Source: Dicaeum eximium
Taxonomy: Eukaryota; Chordata; Aves; Passeriformes; Dicaeidae
NCBI GenBank assembly: GCA_013396995.1
Contig: VWZP01006699.1
Coordinates: 806,859-870,858, forward strand
Reading direction: 5' to 3'
Length of the DNA stretch: 64,000 nt
In this document: positions 27,001 through 39,000 of the stretch, piece by piece
Layout: the number at the start of each line of letters is the position of its first letter
How positions within the stretch are numbered: position 1 is the first letter of the stretch
Made by a program: the position numbers and the translations under genes
Notes under the pieces: generated by a model
Seen by the model: the letters and a program-made list of their open reading frames with translations, nothing else
Databases searched by the model: none
Told to the model about the DNA's origin: nothing

Positions 27001-28950
27001 TGAAGAGATAACTTATGTCTTCCTGGTACCAGCAGTTTGACCTACTTCCCTCTGCCTTTCAGAGGAATCTAATGCAAAATGGCCCAGAAAAGAAAATATA
27101 ATTCTTTGTGGTGCCCTGAAGTCACAAGCCAGGCATCTGAATGCTTGACACTGAATTTCAGAGTGAGACACTCAAAACTGCCAGAGCTGGGGTTTCTTGG
27201 GCCTCTCTTTTCTTCTTTACTGTTTCTGTGTCGTTTGGTTCTGGAGAACAGAAATTGCTGAGGGCATCCTAAAGGTGAGATTGCAGGAGCAGAGGCTTTA
27301 AGAAAATTCCAAATATCCTGACATTTATGATGAAGCCTGCAAATCAGACCTTTTGATTACAGCCCCTTCCTCACCTACACTTCTGTCCACAGCACGGTGA
27401 GCTGTGGGAGCCCATGGGCATGTGTGAGATGTGGGTGGGTTTTCCTGGAAAGTGCTGCTCTCTAAGCACCAGCAGCCAGTTTGGCAGCTCAGTGTCAGTA
27501 TGTGGAGATAATCAAAACACCTCTGAGGATAACCATGAGTTCTGCTCTGGTAACAGAGAGGAAAAACAAACCATTGGTCTCACACGTTGGTGTAGCACTT
27601 GTCACCCAACAGGATCCCAGAAGTCATCAGTCCACTGAGATGGGAATATTGTTAGAAAGGGATGTGAGGGATCATAAAGATCTTTCCCTCTTTAACTGCC
27701 CTTGCTCCTGCTGCATGCAGGCTCTGGTAAAACCCAGCAGCTAAATATGAGGGCTCTGGAAAAACTGGATTTACTTAAAGGGGTGATGATTGCCCAGAAA
27801 GGTGGCCTTGCAGATGCCACTTCTCTCAGCTTCTGCCAAAGCATTCCCTGTTTTGTAACAAAGCTTGGTATCCTTGGTGCTGTTTGTGTTAGCACTGACT
27901 CACGGGCCCCCCACTGCCCCAGGAGAGAGGAAGGAGTGTGCTGTGATCCACATGTCACATTTGGGAAGACAGAGAGCAAGGCAGCTCTGTTGAGATCAAC
28001 AGATTTATGGAAGGGACTAACAGGATTTGGCAACTCTTGACACCACAAATCAGGATGACACTTTGCCTACAGAGGAACTTACACTGCAATAAGAAGAACC
28101 ATAACAATGTAATTCCTGCTATTTAGATGATCCTGTGTTTCAAAGCAACACACTGGTTATAGCCAAACTCCTGTGGAATTCTCAGAGTAAGGGTGAAAAG
28201 GTAAAGTGCCCAGAGCTTTGATGCTTTCAAGCAGAACTACCCACCCCTTTCAAAAAAGAAAATCCACTAAACCCCATTTGGTCTAATATTAATGTAGTAT
28301 GCCTTCAAAACTGGGGAAAAAAAAAAGGTTAAGCTTAGAACAGCCATTTGTTACAGTCACTTTCTTTGCTTGTTTTCATGCTTGCAAGCCTGTGAATATC
28401 TGTGTACAGCTTCTCATGACATCTTACAGATCCTCTGCAAGTGTCTAGGCTGCAAGCTGTGGAGCAGCATTTTGGTGTTTGGACAGGGCTGCATTTCTTA
28501 GGAGTGAAAGTGGCCCCAGCTAGAGGAAACACCAACAAGCAGTCATTTCTCTTTTGCTCAAACACTATAAATAAATAACATACAAACAAAAGAGTTTTTT
28601 CAGAGAAACTGGAAGAAAATCCTTGGAAGAAAAATTCCCCCCAGGATGATGACAGGCGGGAAATCCCTGAGCCACAAATGCCATGAGGCTGGCAAATATT
28701 TGGGAGATCAAGTAGTTCTCGTTTGGCCTTTCTTATGTCAGCTCCTGGCAGAGGCAGGATCGGGGTTAAACAGGCCATTGACTTCACTTAGGACAGCTCT
28801 TCGAGTCAACCCTTAATTGTTTGTTATTTGCTTTCCTCTCGGATGGAGCAGGGTGGCAGCAGTTCTCCTGAACTGGCTGGATGTCACTGCACACCTCTGC
28901 TGGCCACCTTCAAACAGGGCAGACCCCTTGGCAAAGGTGCCAGGAGTCTG
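21040..28950. other. Intergenic DNA, no gene recognised
   Basis: No supportable exon. The longest open frame (complement of 22,676-23,314, 212 codons) shows no recognisable domain and has a composition compatible with chance. An AT-rich block at about 23,620-23,750 with TAATTAG and TTTAATCAGGATATCC motifs is a candidate conserved non-coding element. Confidence 0.5.
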
Positions 28951-29635
28951 AGGGGCGACCCAGCAGCTCATCCAGAGCAACTCTCCTGCGTTTTCTCCCC
29001 ATTTTTCCCCAGGGTGGGACCGAACGCACTGATCTGCCTCTGACCCACCGGTGTCTGGGCCGAGAACTCCTGGAAGGAGCGACCGGCAGAGACTGCGCTG
29101 TGCGGAGCGCCGGGTGTCTGTGTGCTCGCAGCACCATCTAGGGCTTGGCAGAGATTTCTTGTGCTCCTTCCCCAAATCCGCGGGGATGCAGCCAGGACCC
29201 AGCCTCTCCTGCCGGGCTGTGGGGGGGGCTGGCCGTGAAGGCAGAGCCTGTGTGACAGCACACGTGTGACAGCCCGGAGAGGGGCAGCGCAGCACAAAAG
29301 GTGTGTCAGCATCTCCGGCTGGCTGAGGTGCTGGTGTGCGCCTCTGAGTGACACTTGCGAGCGCACCCGGGGCTGCACATCCCGCCTTAGCTGAACCCTA
29401 ATTTCAGAATCTCTATGGAAATAATGACAAATACTTGGCAAGGGTTTGGAGTAACTTCTGTGCTGTCCTCTTCCTTCCTCCAGGAATGCTGCAGAGCCAA
29501 TTCCCTCTGCTGATACTAGAGGACAGTTATCTACTGTGAGTAGAGGAAAAAAAATTCCAGATTTCATTTATCAAATAGCTCTTCTTTGATTTTGTCAGCA
29601 GCCCCACTGTTATCCCAGGGGCTGGAGGAAAGAGA

Positions 29636-29892
29636 ATGGCAGAATTGTCAAGGTTGGATCACCAGTCCAAGCCCCTGCCCAGGCAGGGTCACCTGGAGCA
29701 GGTGACACAGGAGCGTGTCCGTGTGGCTTTTGGCTGTCCCCAGAGAGGGACTGCCCTGCGCAGGCTGTCCCGGTGCTCCGCCACCCTCATGTAAAGAAGC
29801 TCTTCCTTATGTCCCGGTGGAACTTTTGGTGTTTCAATTTACGGCCATCACTCCTCGTGCTGTCGCTGGGCACCACGCTGGGCACCACGCGT
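29636..29892 (-). mobile_element. CR1 fragment in the PARP1 upstream flank
   Basis: Recognised by CR1 blocks in complement: TCACCTGGAGCAGGTGACAC, 'GTGCTCCGCCACCCTCATGTAAAGAAGCTCTTCCTTATG' (29,772-29,810) and 'CTCGTGCTGTCGCTGGGCACCAC' (29,854-29,876). The last 12 bases (GCTGGGCACCAC) are tandemly duplicated at 29,865-29,888. The copy ends about 175 bases upstream of the gap that hides PARP1 exon 1, so it sits inside or beside the promoter. Confidence 0.85.
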
Positions 29893-30065
29893 GGAAGTGG
29901 CATCAGGCAGGCAGTATTTGTCTGCGGGAGAGCTGCTGAGCTCCGGTTCTCCCAAGCCGCGGGAGCCCGCTCGGTGCGGGTGCGGGTGCGGGACAGGGAC
30001 GCGGGGGTGGCGGCGGGACCCGAACCCGCGGCCCTGAGGGCGCAGCGCGGCCTCGCAGCACGAGC

Positions 30066-30066
30066 N
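30066..30066. other. Assembly gap hiding most of PARP1 exon 1
   Basis: Bases right of the N (30,067-30,079) read as the end of PARP1 exon 1 (..A-L-M-V-Q) directly followed by a GT donor. Bases left of the N do not encode the expected preceding residues in any frame and contain no usable start codon. About 107 coding bases, including the ATG and two zinc-binding cysteines of Zn1, are therefore missing. The single N must stand for a gap of unknown length in GC-rich DNA. Confidence 0.85.
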
Positions 30067-30079
30067 GCTCATGGTGCAG
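30067..30079 (+). CDS. PARP1: PARP1 exon 1, last 13 coding bases
   Basis: GCTCATGGTGCAG followed by the donor GTACCG. In phase with exon 2 it encodes the last base of an Ala codon, then L-M-V-Q. The family ends exon 1 with (A)-(I/L)-M-V-Q, and exon 2 begins with S-P-M-F-D-G. The rest of the exon is lost in the adjacent gap. Confidence 0.8.
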
Positions 30080-33000
30080 GTACCGCGTGGCGGGGCCGAT
30101 CCGGCCGCTCCGCTCGGCAGCGCCGGCGGCGGGGCCAGCCCGGGGCTCCGCTCCCTCCGCCGGCCGCGGTGCTCGGGGCCGCTCGGCCGCGCCTTTCGCT
30201 GCTACGGGGGCGAGCGCTGGCTATTTTTAACAGAATTGCCCTCGCTCGCTGCCGTGTCCGTAGCAGCGCCGGTGCCCGGGCAGCCCTGCCGGGCGGGGAG
30301 AGCCGCTTCCCCCGGGCCGCAGGGGCGGCTGGAGCCCAGGCGGTGCAGAGTTCGCCGTGCGGGGCCGGGGCGCGCACGGAGGCGCTTTGTTGCCGTCCGG
30401 GGGCCGAGGCGAGCTCCGCGGCTCGGCTTTTCCGTGCCCCGGGAGGCGTGTGCCGCTCGGTGGCGGGGCCGGGGAATCCCCGCTCGGTGCGTGCGAGACA
30501 CAGGAACTGCGGCCCGAAAGCCGTGAGAGATCCGGGGCAGCCCCGGGGGCCGCGGGAGGGCTCGCAGGGCTGGCTGGCACATGGCGGGCGTGGAACAGCT
30601 GAACGAACCCAATTGGCGAACGGGGTCCGGAGGCTCGGCTTGCTCTCCGCCGCCCTCGAGCTATTTCTTGCCTTCTGGGGAAGAGATTGCTCGGCTTAGT
30701 TTTGGAAGGAAGGGAAGAGCCCCGTCCGGTGTTGGGGGGCTGGGAGCAGTGCACGGACTCGGCATCGCTGCCTGCTGCGGGAGGATGCGCAGGGAATCGC
30801 CGCTCTGCAGGGCAGGCGCACGGCGCTGTCCTGGGAGGGGGCACTCTGTCCCCGCTGCTGCATCAGGGCAGAGGGGAGGGCAGGGGGCACCTGCAGCGTG
30901 CTGGGGCGGGCTGAGTTTGGGGGGGTTGCTGTGAAAGGTAAGCAAAGGCATACGCGTGTGTCTACGGAAGGCGAGCAAGGACGTGGCAGCGTTGCGGATG
31001 GATGGATGGAGGGATGGATGGATGAATGGATTAGTGCTGTGGCTCCCGGCCGCCCGAGGAGCCGGCTCTGGAGGACGTAGCTCGCTTGAGCCCCTGGGAG
31101 AGGCACCGCTCGTATGGGGCGGGGAGGAAGGGCCCGCTCCCCCCGGCCCGGGCGGCGGGGCGTGCTGGCTGCCGGGCGGGGCTGGCAGGGCTGCCGGGGC
31201 TGGAGGCAAAGCTGCCGCCCCGGAGGGCAAATACCTGCCTTTGCCTTTGTTCCCCAGAGCCTCCTCCCCCTGGGAAAGATGCGGGACCGTGCGGTGCCGG
31301 GCTGCAGCGATTGCTCGCACGTGTTCTGCTGCCTCTCCTTTTGTCTCCTGGGCTGCCCTCGGCCGCTGCCGGAGCTGCTCCTCCTCCCCTGCTCCGGCTG
31401 CTGCTCTCGGCTTCCCCACGTTTGTTACCGCTTCCTGTGCTGCCCAGCAGTTGCTGTTCATCAGTACGGGGGGTAGGGGTTGTGTTCTGGTTCTCTAGGG
31501 TTTAGTTTATGGAGCGAGCTCCTGGGGACCCTGGCATTCCTCACAGAGCCACTGCCTTTCATTGCCAGACGTTTCCCCAGAACTGCTGGTCTTACACCAA
31601 ACACTTGTATTTCTACCTCTTGAATTTGCTTGTATTTCTACCTCTTGAATTTGCTTGTTCTTTCCTCTGCCCTCTGCTAGTTTTTGTACCAGCAGAGCAC
31701 ACTGTGCTGCTGAGCATCCCACTGTAAATGCCTGAATTTCACCAGAGCACACGGGTCCCTTGCTTTTTCCTGGGGAAATCCCCTGCAGAGCAGCGTCTGT
31801 GGCAGCATCAGTGCGTCAAGCTCTTCTGCAAATTGTGCTGAAGAAATTAATACAGACCAAGGCCTTAGCTGTGTCCGCTGTAACCTCCCTTTTGTTTTGG
31901 TTCTTCAAGTGAAGAGCTCTGAATGACAGTGGGATTCTGGGTGCTTGGCACAGGGCAGGCACCCAGGCCCTGCAAGACCAGCACAGCTTTGTCTTTTGCT
32001 TCCAGCTGGAACTGAACAGTTTCTGTTATCTGAACATGCACTGTGATAGTGAATTGGTCTCTTTTTTCCTTAGTTTGTTTAGGAAACTATCGTCACAAGA
32101 TAGGTGAGCTGAGAGAAGCTGTGTAAACAAGGCCCAGCTTGCCTAGAGGTTTCATTTTCCACAAAGAGAAGAGTCTGAAACTCCATGTTGAGGAGATTAC
32201 TCACTGCTTGTATGGTTGTCTTAAAGATTGAGGCAGCTCTGCTCTCTTTTGTACACCCCAGTGCCTTGTGCCCTCAAAGCCTTTGTGTTGGGAACAGCCA
32301 TGAGTCCTCCTGCAAAACTGTAGACAAAAGCCTAGAGGTGTCCAAGTTGCAGTGCCAAAATGAGACTTAGACACATAGACACATTGCATGTGACTTAGAC
32401 ACATTGAGAGCAGCTGCAGGTGCTGTAGGGAGGGTAACTGAGTATCCAGCTTGTGGGAAGAGCCCATTTGGAAATAAAAATGCCCTCTTACAGTTTAGGT
32501 AGATGGTTGGTTTGTAGTTTGGGCCCCCAGCTCTCCTGGTTCCATGCTGTGGTCTTCAAAGCCCTTTCCTTTTCCTTCCTGCTCATGCACGAAGCTCTGC
32601 TGGTGTTTTTGGCTTGGAGATCTCCCTCCTGTTAGTGGGTGACACATGGAAGGCTTTCCTAGGTTGTTAGTTCTGTATCATCAGCAATAATAATTCTGCA
32701 GCACTGAGTATTATTAGTACAGCAGTTGTTTGTGTGTGTTATTTGGAGCCAAACCACTGTAAGGTTACTTTGCCTGGTGGGTAACAGGAGCGATGCCAGG
32801 ATGGTACCTCCTGTGTCTGAGTTTTAAACGAGTGGAGTACTTGCAAAGCAAGTGTTTGGTGTGGGGCAGGGCACTCTGGAGCTGCACTTCAGGGAGGACT
32901 TGGGTGATGTTTCTGTCCTGATCATAGGATCATGGCATAGTTTGGTCTGAAAGGGGCCCTGAAGATCATCCAGTTCCAACCCCCTGCCATGGGCAGGGGT

Positions 33001-36000
33001 GCCCCTCACTAGACCAGGTTGCTCAGAGCCCCATCCAACCAGGCTTTGAACACTTCCAGGGATGGGGCATCCACAGCTTCTCTGGGCAGCCTGTGCCAGT
33101 GCATCACCACCCTATCACCACAAGCCCTTGTGAAAACTTCCTCTCCTGCTTTCCTGTAGGCCTACTTCAGGAATTAGAAAGTGCTATAAGATAGCCCTGG
33201 GGCCTTCTCCAGGCTGAACATCCCAAACTCTCTCAGCCTGTCTTCACATGAGAGGTTCTTCAGCCCTCTGATCATCTTTGTGGCCTGCTGTCGACCTCTG
33301 ATGTAGAACTTTTATTGAGCTCTGGTGTTTCCATTGAATTTTTGTCTCTACCTCCTGCAGGCCACTCAGGGATTTCCTCAGGCCTCAAGCCTTGGAGCTG
33401 CCCTTCTTATGCTGTGCCTGACATGGATTCTCCAGTGTATAGACTGTTTCCTTGAGAAATGCCTCTCAAAGGGATGGTGGAGTGAGGCCAGCAGCCTCTT
33501 GTGCTGCACAGTCTCACAGGGGCTGCTGCAGCCATGCTGCACTTGTGACCTTTTTTTTTTTCTTTTTTTTTTCTTTTTTTCCCAGTAAAACAGATGGGCT
33601 GAGCAGCAAGGTGATGAACTGGTTAAGCTAACTAAATGCTCCTTCCCTGTCTCTCCCCTTTGGGAACATCTCTCCAGCAGCTTGTCTGTCTTATTAGATT
33701 TTCTTCTTAGACTTTGTCCTAAATAGTATCCACCTCTCTATTTAAAGAAAAATAAAAAGAAGTCACATGTGTTTACACAGATACTCCTTTTTATCTTGGG
33801 CTTTGTTTTGTTTTTTTCCACTTGATTCTGCTTGAATTGTTTCATCTTGGCCTCATGTGCTTTTTTGCTAGTCACCCATGTTTGATGGCAAAGTCCCTCA
33901 CTGGCACCACTACAGCTGCTTCTGGAAGCGGGCTCGAATTGTGTCCCACACAGACATTGATGGCTTCCCTGAGCTTCGGTGGGAAGATCAGGAGAAAATC
34001 AAGAAATCCATTGAAACTGGAGGCCCTGGAGGAGGTAGGCAGAAGCTTCATGGTGTTTGGAGGTTCCTCTGGAGCTGTGCTCTCTTTTGTTGTGCTGATA
34101 TTATGGTGATTTGATGTCCACATGGCTTCAGCAAGTGATCTCAGAAGAATTGTTGAGGTGTCTCCACACTCCAGGGTTAGGATGCTGACAGTATCATCCA
34201 GCATGTTAAATCAGTGAGGGGAAAAAGCCAAGTCAGTTGGCAGATATATTGAAATACATTTCTTGTTATCATGATTGGTGTATTTAGTTTTCAGTTCTTT
34301 AATGTTAACAGCTGCTGTTGTACTCTGTTTTTTTAATAGTGCCTTCAGTTCAGTGCATGGTTATGGTGGCTCTTTGGTGCTTTTGAGCATGGACTGCTTG
34401 TCTTGCTCTGTATCAAATTCTGGACAAATGAGTGGCTGGAACCCAAGAGGTTTATTAATGCAGACTGCTAACAATCTGGGACAGAGAATAAGAAAATAAA
34501 GGAATGCATATTAAATCTAAATTCTGTATTTGCTTTGTTCTCCAGGAAAAGGAGGAGAACAGGAAGGAGGTGGTAAGGCTGAGAAGAGCCTAAATGATTT
34601 TTCTGCAGAATATGCCAAGTCTAACCGAAGTACTTGCAAAGGCTGTGAGCAGAAAATAGAAAAGGTAAAAAAGTTCTCCATCTCATCTTTTCTCTCACCA
34701 GTTTTAATTCAAACAGTGGCTTTTATAATTGCTTCCTGTCTGTCCTGCATATGGAAAGCACTTGCAGAGCTGCATTTCTATGTCTGAGGAGCAGCTGTGT
34801 CCTGGACAGCTGACAGTAAAAGCATCCCTCAGGTATGGTAGCCTGAGCTTCAAGCCTGGTGATCCCTCCTTTCACTTGGGTCTTGGAGCAGGCTGGGAAT
34901 GCTGCTAACCAGTATTTCTGTGGCAAGAGAGCCACCACACTTGTTGCTGCACTGCAAACCAAACTACTTGTTGGACATCTGAGAAGTAATTTGCAATAAG
35001 ACAGGATAAGATCATATTAGCATTGATGTTTGAGTGGTAGGGATATAAAGTTAATTTTGAGATGTGCCTTTATGACTCTTGTACATAGGAGTTTACTTCA
35101 TAAGCTTACTGGAAGTTGGAATAAAGACAACAGGATTACCCAGTTTGAGTGGATTTTGAACAGAAAACTACCTTAAAAGGTTACTTTTTCAGCCTAGTAA
35201 GGGTACATAAAAAAGTAGAGGAACTGTAGTGAAAGGGTTTGAACAGAAGTTGCAGACTTTGGTAGAGGAACTGTTACTGCTTTACAAGTTTTTAGGGGTG
35301 TTGTTAACTTGTTAAAGTCCTGCTCCTTCCAGAATAGCCTAACAATTGCTCTTGTGTCACTTTAACGTACCTCAGGGCCAGATTCGGATTTCCAAGAAGA
35401 TGGTGCATCCTGAGAAGCCGCAGCTGGGAATGATCGATAACTGGTACCACCCGGACTGCTTCGTGAGCCGCCGAGCAGAGCTGGGCTTCCTCCCGGCCTA
35501 CGGGGCCTCCCAGCTCCTGGGCTTCAGCATCTTGAAAGCTGAAGATAAAGAAACTCTGAAGAAGCAGCTCCCAGCTACCAAGAGTGAAGGGTAGGTGGTC
35601 AGTGTAAGAAATGGTGTTGTCTGGAGGAGCCATTGCCTTTAAATACATCCATGATAAATGCTGTGGGACTTTGCTGTCTCCTTAAAAGAATATTGGTCTT
35701 AGGACGGTTTGGTCCTTCCTGTGACCTCAGGCAGATGACATCAGACATTCCCTGTCCCTGGGAACGAGCAGTCCAGTTGCCCCCTATGACTGCCTTGAGG
35801 AAATGCAGAGACCTGCAGCTGTGACTTGGAGGGCTTTCAACTATAAAATAATGCCTGCACAGTACAAATGGATACTGGGCTCTGCGTCTCCTTGTGTTAT
35901 CAGCAGTGGTTTCTGTGCTCAAACCACTTGTTAGTGAATTGATTTGACATCTTTTATCTATGAGCTGCTGATCTGTGACAGGCACTGAATCTGATAATGG

Positions 36001-39000
36001 TGTTTATTGGCCATGTAGTGCTTACACTTGGATGCTTTTGTTTGCTGAATCTTTTATAGTATGTCTGAAATTTCATTGTCTTGCATTGAGATTTTCGGTG
36101 GAGGCTCTTGACGGAATTTGTACTGACAGAGAAGTGTTTCCAGGTGACTTGCTAGCTTTGTGAATCTTTCTTTTTTAATGAAGGCTTTTGTTACTTGTTC
36201 TTGAAATGACTTTGCCTGGAGTCATGCTTCATAACACAAACCGGTGTTGCATTGTGGAGGAGGGAACATTAGGTGTTTCTGGATCCTACAAATAAGAAAG
36301 ATCTTGTAACTGGAAAACATTGGGCTTCTCTCTGTATATTTTAAACTGAATTCGACTTTGCTTTTGCAAAGATGCACAATTAAAATATCTAGTGAGGCTG
36401 ATGTCTGTTCTGAGAAGCTGTGGCCATGTCAAAGCTGTGCAGTCTTTGTCAGTATTGGTCCTTCAGGTGTGCAGCTGATGTGTGTGGTGTGCAGTTGCTT
36501 GACAAGCCGCTGCTCCAGAAGCATTTGGTAGTGGTGTGGGTGCTGTGGGGAGAGTCCTGCAGGACCAGGATGGGGGTTTTGGCCAGAGCCCTGTCAGGTT
36601 CTGTTTTGTTCACCTTGCTCAGCTGAACTGGCAGAGACCAAGAGGAGATGTGTGCATCTGTTGGGCAGCCTGCTGTCTTTCCATGCAGGGACTTTACCTC
36701 TGTGTGCATTGCTTAGTGTAAGCAGAAGTGCAGTATTTTAATGCACTTACTGGTTTTCAAGTAGTCCTTTGCTTTTTGTGCTGAGATGTGAGTTCTGCTT
36801 TGTCCTAGAACAGTGACTTTAATAGGGTTATTTGTACTTTTCTCTCATGTCCTCAGCAAAGCTCTAGAGATTTGACTGTGTAAGTGCTTCTCTTGTCTGT
36901 CCTGACTCTGCTTTTCTGGGCCACTTCTGGGATGCTATGCAAAATATGAAGGCTTTGTAAAGAAAGGCCACAAAGTAGTTTGCCAAGTCACTGCGTAAAT
37001 AAAAGCCTAGAATTGCAGTGGAAAAAAGCTTGCACTGGTGATGTAGGGTAATGTGAACCAGGACCTCACGCCAGAAAAGCAGCAGGATGTCTCATCTTTC
37101 CTGCTTTCTAAGCACTTCCTGAACAAGCCCCTCGGCCATTAAGTTGCTGTCTGGCTCTTATGCTCCACTACCTTCTGCTTTTTGGGCTGTGCTTGAGCCA
37201 AGGGTGGTAAGGGTCAGTTAGAAAAATCGTTGCCTGTCAAACAAACTGAATGGGTGAGAGTGTAAATAAATAGCATGAGTGGAGGGGTGTGGTGTGCTAA
37301 CTATCTGGTGGTTTTGCTGCCAAGAAAGCACAGGAGTTATGGAGAAGCCAAAGGAAGAACACTCCAGAAGCCCAAATGAGATGCAGTGACATCAGATAAT
37401 TCACCTTGTGCATTCAATCAGATAACAGAAATTAACAACAGAAATAACAGCCTCTTACAAAAATTATGTTAAAATGTCTGTTGTAAGTGAGATTCTCAAA
37501 ATTATCTTTAAAGATATTTCTACATTCAAATTATATCTTGACTCAGAAGTCTGTGCAGTTCAGATGTGACACATCCAAATTCAGGTGCTGCTACTGCATG
37601 TCCAGCCCATACTCCAAGGAGAATCTCAGACTTTGGGGCTGCCCTGTCAACCCTTTGTGTAAGAGTGGCAGAGACATGCCTTTTCCAGATGGGAGAGGTG
37701 AGATGTGGAGCAAGGATACCAAGAATTAGTTTGAAAGTCCTTTCCTTGTGAAGACCAAACATGGGAGGATTTACTGCAAGGATCCTGGCTCCTTTCCTCA
37801 GCCAGTTCTGGGTGAGACATGCAACCCTCCCTTGGGCTGTGGGCTGTCCTGCCTAAACACCAACACTTTGCAGACCTGGGAAAGGAGGACCTTGTGTCCT
37901 TGCCTGCAGCTTGTGTGTGGAAAGAATGCCTGTATGCTGGTGTAGGAAATGCAGTAGCAGCTTATGAGTTCCTTTTGACAGTATTTCTTTGGTAGTGTGT
38001 GTTTTGTCCTCCTGCTCCGAGCTGTAATACTTCCTGTACTTTTTGCCTCACTTGTTTGGATGGAATTGCTGCCCAGGTCAGGAGCAAAGTGCTACTCTGG
38101 AGATGTCATGCAGCGCTGGATTAGCTGCAGAGGTGACCTGAGGCAAATGCTAAGTGCTCAGGTCACCAACAGTCTGGCAGCGCTTTACAGGGAGGAGGTG
38201 ATAAAATGAGTTCTTGTTCCTCCCTGTGTGGGCTGCTTGCTTTATCCAGGGTTGCTGTGACTGTCCTTTCCACCTTTTCATTTTAGGGAGGGAAAGAGGT
38301 GAGTGTGAAAAATAGAGTAGATGGTCAGGAAGGGCCAAGCCACACTGGGACAGCTCACTTCCCTCTTCATCTGCTCTGAAGTTGGAATTAATCTTGTGTG
38401 GCCTCCATGAAGGTGAGAAGTGGTTTGCATTGTCTAGGAAATACCAGCCCTTCCAGGCAAGCTCTTGGGCTGTACCTGTCAGAGGTACACAGTACACAGT
38501 AGCACTCCACTGCTGTGGGCAACACGTGGTTTTGTGGCCCAAGGATGGAAGATCCTTGTGTGTGTGTGTTCCTTATTTGTGTAGGTGAGGGTGTAGTTTA
38601 CAGGCTGTTCTAAAATGTGCTGCTTTGGGAAGCTGCAAGGTGAATTCAGCTTTGCCATTCCCTTCTCCAGGCTATATAAAATGATCAGTGTTTGCTTTAG
38701 CCTTGGGCACAGAAGAGAAGGTGGTGACCAATAGCTTTATGCCTCCCTGCAGTTGGGATGATCCCTCCCATTCTGTGGTTTGTTCCAGTGGCTGGAGCAG
38801 GTACAGTAACCACTCTTTCTGGAGAGCAACTGCTATCCCCTTGACTGTGAGGAGAAGCTGCCAAAAATGTGAGCTGCTGCTGGAATCTGGATGCATTCCC
38901 TGGGTCACAGGGTCTCTCAGCAGAGTGATCACCTTCCAGCGGCTGCTGTGCTGGATTTGCTCCCGTTGGAGACTCGAGACAAGTTACATTGTGGGAGGAG

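Larger units (their letters stand above)
29930..31450. promoter_or_regulatory. CpG island / PARP1 promoter and start of intron 1
   Basis: Base composition changes sharply here: the stretch is GC-rich with many CpG dinucleotides, unlike the flanking DNA, which is CpG-poor. It spans the assembly gap at 30,066, the end of coding exon 1 and the first 1.4 kb of intron 1. A small TGCGGG triplication lies at about 29,975-29,992. There is no obvious TATA box. Milder GC enrichment begins near 29,000. The true transcription start is not visible because it is in the gap or just upstream. Long open frames on both strands here result from GC-richness. Confidence 0.8.
30080..33871 (+). other. PARP1 intron 1
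   Basis: 3.8 kb. The first 1.4 kb is CpG island; the rest has normal composition with a (GGAT)n microsatellite, a 25-base tandem duplication, one CR1 fragment and a T-rich tract. No other gene seen. Confidence 0.85.

Noticed and set aside
28813..29567. Overlapping 160- and 199-codon open frames in complement upstream of PARP1, possibly a divergent gene
   Set aside because: No recognisable protein, and the frames overlap each other and frames on the + strand. GC enrichment at the promoter edge explains them; a divergent non-coding transcript remains possible but unsupported.
29773..30699. 308-codon open frame crossing the N at 30,066
   Set aside because: It starts inside a CR1 fragment, runs through an assembly gap and the CpG island in a frame that does not encode PARP1, and is open only because GC-rich DNA has few stops.
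30661..31461. 266-codon open frame in complement in the CpG island
   Set aside because: Pro/Ala/Arg/Ser-rich translation typical of GC-rich non-coding DNA; overlapping long frames in several other phases.
33551..33590. Very strong T-rich tract plus CAG as a possible alternative exon acceptor in intron 1
   Set aside because: The sequence after it does not encode PARP1, and the true exon 2 acceptor at 33,871 fits phase and family sequence.
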